From: Acidaminococcaceae bacterium UBA2453
Lineage (GTDB): Bacteria; Bacillota; Negativicutes; Acidaminococcales; Acidaminococcaceae
Assembly: GCA_002342505.1 (NCBI GenBank)
Contig: DDQB01000026.1
Location: 6,364 to 13,217, forward strand
DNA length: 6,854 nucleotides
Reading direction: 5' to 3'
Part shown: positions 1-5,674 of the stretch, piece after piece
Layout of the letters: the number at the start of each line of letters is the position of its first letter
Position numbering within the stretch: position 1 is the first letter of the stretch
Program-made: the position numbers and the translations under genes
Notes under the pieces: generated by a model
What the model was told of the DNA's origin: nothing
Seen by the model: only the letters and a program-made list of their open reading frames with translations
The model's database searches: none

Positions 1-1418
1 AGATAGGATTGCTGGCAGGGACTGTTTACCAGAGCCCGGATGACCAGTTGTTTGCCATGACGGTGGAAGATGAAACGGGCTTTGCGCTGGAGAATCAGGG
101 GATGGATCCGGAACAGATTCGGCAGGAAGTAACGGAAACATTGCGCCGTGTAGGCCTGGCTGGTTATGAAAAGTTCAGCATTCACCAGTTGTCCGGCGGG
201 CAGCGGCAGCGTCTTGCCCTGGCTTCTATTTTGATTACAAAACCGCGCCTCCTGATACTGGATGAGCCAGTCAGCCAGATGAATCCCCAGGGTGTGCAGT
301 CTTTTATGGAATTGCTGCTGGACCTGAATCAAACTGAGAACATTTCCATTTTAGTGATTGAGCACAGGGTGAATGAACTGGCACGGTACTTTCATCGCCT
401 TGCTGTGATGAAAGAGGGAGAAATTTTGTATGATGGTTCCATTGAAAAGGCCTGGGCGTTTTTGACGGATAAACAGGATCTGGGTCTGCGGGAACCGCAG
501 ATGGTAAAGCTGTGCCGCGCTTTGGGCTTGCCTGCATTGACCGCGGATTCGGGGAAAAGTTTGGAGCTCATACGTAAATACTGTGCAATTGAAAGAGTAA
601 AGGCCCGGGAGTTGCCGCTTTCTCCTAAAGGAAGTTCGCTGCTGCGGGCGGAAAAGGTTTATTTCCGTTATCCGGGAGTAAAGGAAGACACCCTCCGTGG
701 GCTGGACTTTATTTTATATGAAGGACAGATCACAGCGCTGATGGGATATAACGGCGCAGGTAAATCCACGTTGCTGAACCTGTTGGGCGGACTGGCGGAA
801 CCCTCCGGCGGCGAGCTGTTGCTGGCTGGCCTGCCGGTACGAAAAGCTCTTGGGCAGGTTGGTTATCTGCTGCAGGAATCAGACCTGATGTTGCTGGCGG
901 ATACGGTGGAGGAAGAGCTTGCCTGGAAAAATGCGGGGATGACGCAGGAGAAAATTGACGTAATGCTGGATCGCCTGCATTTATCAGACTATGCGAAGGA
1001 TTTCCCGCTGGCCCTGAGCAAAGGGCAGCGGCTTAGAGTGGTTTTGGGAGCTATGCTGGCAAAAGAGCCGCGACTGCTGCTGCTGGATGAGCCGACTACC
1101 GGGCAGGATGAAATAAGCCTTGCAGAAATCCAGGGACTTTTGCTGGCATTTAAGAAACGGGGCGGCAGCGTCTTTATCTGCACCCATGATATTGAGCTGG
1201 CTTCACGGATCGCAGATCGTGTCATCTTGCTGCAAAGGGGAAAGATTCTTGCGGACGGGCCGGCCCATTCCATATTGAGTGACAGGAACCTGTTGATACA
1301 GAGCGGCCTGACGGTTCCTTCTGTGTTAGATATTTCAGAAAAGCTGGAGATTCCGCCCTGCGTATCGGAAAAGGAGGTAACATGCTATGTCCATGCGGCA
1401 GCTGTGGGAGGGAACTGA
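1..1418 (+). CDS. ECF transporter fused double ATPase (EcfA-EcfA' type), 5' end outside window
   Basis: This is the cytoplasmic ATP-hydrolysing subunit of an energy-coupling factor importer for a vitamin, metal or similar micronutrient. Two ABC ATPase domains sit in one chain, as in YkoD-type proteins. Numbering from the TTG at 9, the first half shows the Q-loop (Q8, in YQSPDDQ), signature LSGGQ (61-65), Walker B LLILDEP (81-87) and switch His119. Its Walker A lies left of the window. The second half is complete: Walker A GYNGAGKST (246-254), Q-loop Q289, signature LSKGQ (336-340), Walker B LLLLDEP (356-362) and His393. The TTG is not the real start, because the frame is open to the edge with Ile-Gly codons before it. 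Oddities: the first D-loop reads SQMNP instead of the usual S-x-L-D-P, the second signature has Lys for the first Gly, and the second Q-loop lacks the PDxQ motif. The gene overlaps the following EcfT gene by 32 nt, which supports a shared complex. The family call is secure; the substrate is unknown. Confidence 0.93.
   Translation, partial: IGLLAGTVYQSPDDQLFAMTVEDETGFALENQGMDPEQIRQEVTETLRRVGLAGYEKFSIHQLSGGQRQRLALASILITKPRLLILDEPVSQMNPQGVQSFMELLLDLNQTENISILVIEHRVNELARYFHRLAVMKEGEILYDGSIEKAWAFLTDKQDLGLREPQMVKLCRALGLPALTADSGKSLELIRKYCAIERVKARELPLSPKGSSLLRAEKVYFRYPGVKEDTLRGLDFILYEGQITALMGYNGAGKSTLLNLLGGLAEPSGGELLLAGLPVRKALGQVGYLLQESDLMLLADTVEEELAWKNAGMTQEKIDVMLDRLHLSDYAKDFPLALSKGQRLRVVLGAMLAKEPRLLLLDEPTTGQDEISLAEIQGLLLAFKKRGGSVFICTHDIELASRIADRVILLQRGKILADGPAHSILSDRNLLIQSGLTVPSVLDISEKLEIPPCVSEKEVTCYVHAAAVGGN
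1371..1378 (+). promoter_or_regulatory. Strong Shine-Dalgarno site for the EcfT gene
   Basis: AAGGAGGT lies inside the end of the ATPase gene, with 9 nt between GGAGG and the ATG at 1387. It is a near-perfect match to the anti-Shine-Dalgarno sequence. It fixes the EcfT start at 1387 rather than at the in-frame ATG at 1393, and shows that the overlap of the two genes is real. Confidence 0.8.
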
Positions 1419-2262
1419 TGCCAGGCCATGGGCCCGGGAGATCAACGGACGGACCAAGATGATCGTCCTGTTTCTGTATGCAGTCCTGATGATTACAGTA
1501 GATAATCCCCGCACCTTATTTGTACTGTTTATGGTCACATTGCTGTTACATTTGGCGGCAGGCACATCGTTTTATAAATGGAAAGTCATGGCCGTGCTGC
1601 TGATGCTTGGACTTTGGGGCAGTATGGTGAGCCAGGCGCTGTTCTTTTCCCAGATTCCCCGAACGCCTTTATTTGTCCTGATCCCTCCGGATCTGCCGGT
1701 GTTGGGTGTGATAACGGGCGGCCTGTTCATTTACAGGGAAGGAATTCTGTATGGCGCGGTTCAGGGATTGCGGGCTGCTTCCATGCTTTCACTGGGGCTG
1801 CTTGTCTGCTGGACAAGCGATCCGCGCCAGCTGTTAAATGCATTGCTTGCATGGCATCTGCCGCCGCAGGTTGCTTTTATGCTGGTAACGGCGATTCGGT
1901 TTTTGCCGGTACTGGCGTCGGAAACCGGAGAAATTATTACAGCGCTTCAACTTCGCAGTGACAGCCAGCGGGGAAGAACGGCTGTGCTCCAGCACATACC
2001 GTATATTGCCAAACCTTTGCTTGCGCGTTGTTTGCGACGGGCCCAGACCTTGGCTCTGTCTGTTGTAAGCAGGGGATTCTTTTCTGCAAAAGTTTCTCAG
2101 GTCCGTCAATCCTGGCGCAGGATAGAAAGGGCCGGATGCGTTGCGTTTTTCTTTTTTACGCTGGCTGTGGTGGGCAGCAAAATCTGTTATGTTCTCTCTG
2201 AACAGGGATTGTATTTTGGCATGCTGCGAAAAATATATGATATTTCAAAGATGTATTTATAG
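1387..2262 (+). CDS. ecfT: ECF transporter transmembrane protein EcfT (CbiQ family)
   Basis: EcfT is the membrane scaffold that links the two ECF ATPase domains to an S component and transmits the ATP-driven movement. The 291-residue protein has hydrophobic segments at about 24-38, 41-58, 65-88, 126-141 and 250-270, which fits the family. The block from about 120 to 175 (REGILYG, then SDPRQLLNALL and AIRFLPVLA) is typical of CbiQ/EcfT. The two short coupling motifs, each usually Ala-Arg-Gly, appear here as Leu-Arg-Ser (189-191) and Ser-Arg-Gly (228-230), so both key arginines are kept while the flanking residues vary. The start is supported by an AAGGAGGT site. The gene follows its ATPase partner with a 32-nt overlap, suggesting translational coupling. 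No S component is seen downstream, so it is probably upstream of the window or encoded elsewhere (shared module). The family call is secure; the substrate is not known. Confidence 0.92.
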   Translation: MSMRQLWEGTDARPWAREINGRTKMIVLFLYAVLMITVDNPRTLFVLFMVTLLLHLAAGTSFYKWKVMAVLLMLGLWGSMVSQALFFSQIPRTPLFVLIPPDLPVLGVITGGLFIYREGILYGAVQGLRAASMLSLGLLVCWTSDPRQLLNALLAWHLPPQVAFMLVTAIRFLPVLASETGEIITALQLRSDSQRGRTAVLQHIPYIAKPLLARCLRRAQTLALSVVSRGFFSAKVSQVRQSWRRIERAGCVAFFFFTLAVVGSKICYVLSEQGLYFGMLRKIYDISKMYL

Positions 2263-2287
2263 GTGAATTATCCAGAAAATCCGGGAG

Positions 2288-2336
2288 AAAGGAAGGATCC
2301 AATTACCATTTCTGATATTTGGATTATACGTGATTT
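2288..2336 (+). promoter_or_regulatory. Possible hairpin-assisted ribosome binding site before the propeller gene
   Basis: No Shine-Dalgarno site lies within 5-12 nt of the ATG at 2337. A purine-rich AAAGGAAGG (2288-2296) is about 40 nt upstream. Between them ATCCAA (2297-2302) can pair with TTGGAT (2319-2324), with a possible extra G-U pair (2296-2325). Folding this 6-7 bp stem would leave only about 12 nt between the purine stretch and the ATG. Stem and purine stretch are seen directly; the bridging role is inference, similar in principle to the phage T4 gene 38 start. The loop is 16 nt and the stem short, so its stability is doubtful. Confidence 0.35.
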
Positions 2337-3743
2337 ATGGGGAGTAAGATAAAAAATATCCTGATTCTGTGTTTGTTCGCCCTTTCCTGCTGCGCCCTGT
2401 TCTGGCTTACAGGGAGCCGCACGCCCTGGACGACATTCCGGGTTTCGGCAGGAAAAGACAGCGTCAGTGTATTTCTGGGGGATGTTCCTGTAGAAAACTA
2501 TGACCGCATGGGCTTTACCAGGGCGCAGATAAAATTTGTGGGAGCTGAGGATGCCTGGCTTGTGGGAACGGATAAGGGTGAACTGTTTTTAATCGATATG
2601 CAGGGAAAGCAATTGTGGAAACGTTCTCTTGGTATCGGAAAGCTGGTTTCTTTGGCGGTGACGGCAGATGACAGGCTGGCTTACGCTGGAGAAAGCAGTG
2701 CGGAAGGAAATTTATACGCTATCAATGTACATACGGGGGATATTGAGTGGAAATATAAAGCTGCAGATTTTGTGGGAACCGATGCATCCAGCAGGTCTTA
2801 TCCGGCGCCGGTGCATATTGCGGTGGACGGGGAAGGTAACGCTTTTGTCAATATGTACCGTTTTGTGATGAAAAAAAATGGCAGCCGCGGTTACGACGGG
2901 CGGATGATCGCTGTTGACGCAAAGGGCCGGTTGCTTTGGCAGTTCCCGGAAAATGAAACCATTGACAGCTGGATCAACTGGTGTGATGTCAATGACAGAA
3001 GCGGGCGGGTGGTCATTGCCACCAGCGCCTATGATTTCCGCCCCGAAATGAAATATAAAAAAACCTTGTATTTATTGGATAAAAAAACGGGAACCCTTTT
3101 GCATGATACATTTGTGCCGCCGGTTCCTCCTTTTGATAATACCGTAATGCGCGGCAGTCCCACTTTTTCGGAAGACGGAGAGTATCTTGCCGGTATGGGA
3201 AGCGACGGGCGCGGCTTTTTGGGTGACAAATCCGGCAAACTTTTGTGGTGGCGTTTTCTTTCCAAACCAACTAAGGTTGACGATTCCTGGATCAATGCTT
3301 CCGGGCGCGACGGCTACATCGTGAAGGAAGGCGCTGTGTTTTCTACTATTAATACGTATAACAGGGAAAACTGGCAGCTGCCTACACCGGTGGAACATCC
3401 CAGCAACAATAGCCTGTTCCTGTTTACACTGGATGGGAATTTTAAGTACCAGTACCGGGCGCAGGGAACTATTGAGGAGATTGCCTTTTCACCGGGAAAA
3501 GCAGCCTGCGCCATTGGGCGCAATGTAAGGACGCATGATTATAAAGCCCATGGAGCTTCGGTGCTGAATCTGGCAGATGGAAAAGAAGAGCGCTTTTTCC
3601 ATACGGAAGGCCCCTGCCAGGCAGTAGCAATCAGCCGTGACGGCGCATGGCTTGCCGGTGTGGAAGCGCCCGCGCTGACGCCGGAAGGAAAACTGATCGG
3701 ATCGTATCGCCTGCATATATGGAAACTGCGGAAAGGGAGCTGA
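2337..3743 (+). CDS. Membrane-targeted PQQ-type/BamB-like beta-propeller protein
   Basis: This 468-residue protein starts with a positively charged then hydrophobic segment (Lys4, Lys6, then about 8-25), a signal peptide or membrane anchor. FALSC (14-18) fits a loose lipobox, but the hydrophobic run continues past Cys18, so lipidation is uncertain. The rest should lie outside the membrane. It carries degenerate repeats of the form Leu-Tyr-x-x-Asp-x-x-x-Gly-x-x-x-Trp, beginning near residues 81, 124, 188, 242, 291, 358 and 405, with a partial one near 457. Clear examples are LYAINVHTGDIEW and MIAVDAKGRLLW. This is the strand pattern of PQQ-like/BamB-like propellers and suggests seven or eight blades. 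No enzyme motif is visible; such propellers often act as protein-binding scaffolds. The ATG at 2337 is the only good start: TGA lies two codons upstream and no ordinary ribosome site precedes it. It ends 5 nt before the ABC exporter start, so the two are very likely co-translated. The exact function is unknown. Confidence 0.85.
   Translation: MGSKIKNILILCLFALSCCALFWLTGSRTPWTTFRVSAGKDSVSVFLGDVPVENYDRMGFTRAQIKFVGAEDAWLVGTDKGELFLIDMQGKQLWKRSLGIGKLVSLAVTADDRLAYAGESSAEGNLYAINVHTGDIEWKYKAADFVGTDASSRSYPAPVHIAVDGEGNAFVNMYRFVMKKNGSRGYDGRMIAVDAKGRLLWQFPENETIDSWINWCDVNDRSGRVVIATSAYDFRPEMKYKKTLYLLDKKTGTLLHDTFVPPVPPFDNTVMRGSPTFSEDGEYLAGMGSDGRGFLGDKSGKLLWWRFLSKPTKVDDSWINASGRDGYIVKEGAVFSTINTYNRENWQLPTPVEHPSNNSLFLFTLDGNFKYQYRAQGTIEEIAFSPGKAACAIGRNVRTHDYKAHGASVLNLADGKEERFFHTEGPCQAVAISRDGAWLAGVEAPALTPEGKLIGSYRLHIWKLRKGS
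3735..3739 (+). promoter_or_regulatory. Ribosome binding site deciding the ABC exporter start
   Basis: GGGAG sits 9 nt before the ATG at 3749, straddling the end of the propeller gene. The alternative in-frame starts at 3647 and 3719 would add non-homologous, propeller-overlapping residues, whereas 3749 gives the usual short, Tyr/Lys-rich lead-in (YYKPYRK) to the first membrane helix. Confidence 0.65.
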
Positions 3744-3748
3744 GCTTG

Positions 3749-5461
3749 ATGCTGCATCTTCTTTTACATTACTATAAACCGTATCGTAAAACCCTTTGCT
3801 TTTTATTATTTCTTTCTGTTCTGACGGCGGCGCTGGACCTGGTGTTTCCCATCTTGGTCCGGCATATCCTGAACGTGGAACTGCCGGAGAAAAATATAAA
3901 GAGTATCTTTGAGATGATTGGGATTTTGTTTTTGCTCTATTGTGCCAGCTTCGGGCTTACCTATGTTGTACATTCCCGAGGGACGCTGGTTTCTGTTCAT
4001 ATGGAAAATGATATGCGGCAGGATCTGTTCCGGCATCTGGAGCAAATGTCGTTCCGGTATTTTGACGAGAACAAAACAGGACAGCTGTTATCGCGTATTA
4101 CGACGGACCTTACGGAGATCGGAGAGCTGACCTTCAAGGGCCCTAATGATTTTATTATCTGTTCCATAACCATGTTGGGGACGATAGTGATCTTATTCTG
4201 GATGAACCCGCTGCTGGCGTCTTTTATCGTTTTGCTTTTACTTGCCAAAACGGTTCATACGGTATATATCAATCGGAAAATGAAGCGGCAGTTCAGAGCA
4301 AACCGGGTATTATACGGCGATGCCTCGGCCCAGGTAACAGAAGCGCTGAATGGTATACGGCTCATCAAGGCTTTTGCTTTGGAAGAACAGGAAGCGGCCC
4401 GTTTTGCAGAAAGGTGCCGTACTTATATTGAAGGGCGCCGGGCGTCTACGCAATTAGTTGCTTATTTTTCAGGCAGTATTGCGTTTTTCAGTAACCTGAT
4501 TAATGTGGTAATGATGAGCGCAGGCGGATGGCTGATCATTACAGACCGTTTAAGATTAAGTGATTTTGTGGCTTTTCTTTTGTATGTAAATTTATTTATG
4601 AAACCGCTGCTGCGGCTCACGGTGTTGACGGAACTCTATCAGCGGGGCATGGCCGGATTCAACCGTTTTTATGAAATTATGCAGATTGAGCCAGAAATCC
4701 AGGATATTCCCGGCGCTGTGGAGTGCAAGGACATAAAAGGGGAGATCGTTTTTGATCATGTACACTTCAGCTATGGGAACGGCGTGGTGTTGAAGGATCT
4801 CACGCTGTCGGTTAAGCCGGGAGAAAAGATTGCGTTTGTGGGAGAAACTGGCGCAGGAAAAACAACGATTGCCAGTTTACTGCTGCGTTTTTATGAACCG
4901 CAACAGGGGAGGATACTGCTGGATGGTAAAGACATCCGGGAATACACACAGCAGTCTTTGCGCCGCGCAATCGGGCTGGTACAGCAGGATGTTTTTCTGT
5001 TTTCTGATTCTGTGAATTATAATATTGCCTATGGAGATGATTCCGTAAGCCAGGATGAAATAAAAAAAGCTGCCAGACTGGCTGCCGCTGATGAATTTAT
5101 TGAACGGCTTCCGGAAACGTATGATACCTGCATTGGGGAACGTGGGGTAAAACTGTCCGGCGGGCAGAAGCAGCGTATTGCTATAGCCCGTGCATTCTTG
5201 AAAAATCCTCCGGTAATGGTTTTGGATGAAGCAACCTCGTCACTGGATACGGCAACGGAAAAGCTGGTTCAGGAGTCGCTTGACAGGCTTTCAGCCAACA
5301 GGACGACGATTACCATTGCTCACAGACTTTCAACTATTATTAATTCAGACCGGATTTTTGTACTGCAAAATGGTGTTGTAGCTGAAACCGGGACGCATGA
5401 GGAACTGATGAACAAGAATGGTATATATAAAAGGCTTTATGAACTAAATAAAAGCGAATAG
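3749..5461 (+). CDS. Half-size ABC exporter (membrane domain fused to ATPase)
   Basis: This is an ATP-driven exporter subunit of the MsbA/BmrA type that works as a dimer in the cytoplasmic membrane. The 570 residues match the family length. The N-terminal membrane domain has six hydrophobic segments at about 15-38, 53-74, 134-151, 154-168, 239-263 and 271-285, with the family block around SFRYFDENKTGQLLSR (101-116). The ATPase domain is intact: A-loop Tyr342, Walker A GETGAGKTT (365-373), Q-loop Gln413, X-loop GERG (463-466), signature LSGGQ (469-473), Walker B VMVLDEATSSLD (489-500) and switch His525. All catalytic residues are present in canonical form, so a homodimer with two active sites is expected. 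No second half-transporter lies next to it on the downstream side, where the neighbour is convergent. The substrate could be a lipid, peptide or drug and cannot be read from the sequence. The 5-nt gap from the propeller gene suggests coupled expression, perhaps with the propeller acting on the exported product (inference). Confidence 0.93.
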   Translation: MLHLLLHYYKPYRKTLCFLLFLSVLTAALDLVFPILVRHILNVELPEKNIKSIFEMIGILFLLYCASFGLTYVVHSRGTLVSVHMENDMRQDLFRHLEQMSFRYFDENKTGQLLSRITTDLTEIGELTFKGPNDFIICSITMLGTIVILFWMNPLLASFIVLLLLAKTVHTVYINRKMKRQFRANRVLYGDASAQVTEALNGIRLIKAFALEEQEAARFAERCRTYIEGRRASTQLVAYFSGSIAFFSNLINVVMMSAGGWLIITDRLRLSDFVAFLLYVNLFMKPLLRLTVLTELYQRGMAGFNRFYEIMQIEPEIQDIPGAVECKDIKGEIVFDHVHFSYGNGVVLKDLTLSVKPGEKIAFVGETGAGKTTIASLLLRFYEPQQGRILLDGKDIREYTQQSLRRAIGLVQQDVFLFSDSVNYNIAYGDDSVSQDEIKKAARLAAADEFIERLPETYDTCIGERGVKLSGGQKQRIAIARAFLKNPPVMVLDEATSSLDTATEKLVQESLDRLSANRTTITIAHRLSTIINSDRIFVLQNGVVAETGTHEELMNKNGIYKRLYELNKSE

Positions 5462-5465
5462 TAAT

Positions 5466-5494
5466 TTGAAATTTTAATCGTAAAGTGCCATAAA
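5466..5494 (+). promoter_or_regulatory. Weak candidate sigma-A promoter in the convergent intergenic region
   Basis: TTGAAA (5466-5471) and CATAAA (5489-5494) are separated by 17 nt, a good spacing with 5/6 and 4/6 consensus matches. A transcript would begin near 5501 and end at the terminator near 5670, giving about 170 nt. The region is AT-rich, so a chance match is quite possible. Confidence 0.25.
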
Positions 5495-5533
5495 CTGATT
5501 CAATGTATACATATAAAAGACTGGGGCGCCAGC

Positions 5534-5583
5534 AACACGTAAAGACGCATTGGCAATTCCCTTTGCCAATGCGTGTGACGTTT
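5534..5583. other. Perfect 12-bp inverted repeat / hairpin
   Basis: ACGCATTGGCAA (5545-5556) is followed by the 6-nt loop TTCCCT and the exact complement TTGCCAATGCGT (5563-5574). Beyond a small internal loop, ACGT at 5537-5540 can pair with ACGT at 5578-5581, lengthening the structure. Neither side is followed by a strong T run: plus strand GTGACGTTTC, minus strand CTTTACG. It may be a weak terminator, a 3'-end stabilising hairpin, a protein-binding palindrome or part of a small RNA. Confidence 0.75.
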
Positions 5584-5625
5584 CAAAGGCTGATGCCATT
5601 CATTTCATATTGTAACCATGGAATC

Positions 5626-5674
5626 CACATTTACCCGCGTGCTTTTGTCGCCCGGATAGATGTGTTTTTTATTT
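5626..5674 (+). terminator. Intrinsic terminator for the plus-strand operon
   Basis: CACATTTACCCG (5626-5637) pairs with CGGATAGATGTG (5653-5664) over 12 positions, with one G-U pair and one C-A mismatch, around a 15-nt loop. Six T residues (5665-5670) and then ATTT follow at once. There is no T run on the other strand, so it acts for plus-strand transcription only. Its T tract covers the stop codon of the convergent gene. It would end the ECF-propeller-exporter transcript about 200 nt after the last stop codon. Confidence 0.7.

Noticed and set aside
9..11. TTG as the start of the ECF ATPase gene
   Set aside because: The frame is open to the left edge and the first domain lacks its Walker A, so the gene begins outside the window.
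1834..2109. Minus-strand 91-residue frame inside ecfT
   Set aside because: It lies fully within a well-supported membrane protein gene and has no features of its own.
3647..3748. Earlier starts for the ABC exporter (3647 or 3719)
   Set aside because: They overlap the propeller gene, add residues with no resemblance to the exporter family, and ignore the GGGAG site that is 9 nt before 3749.
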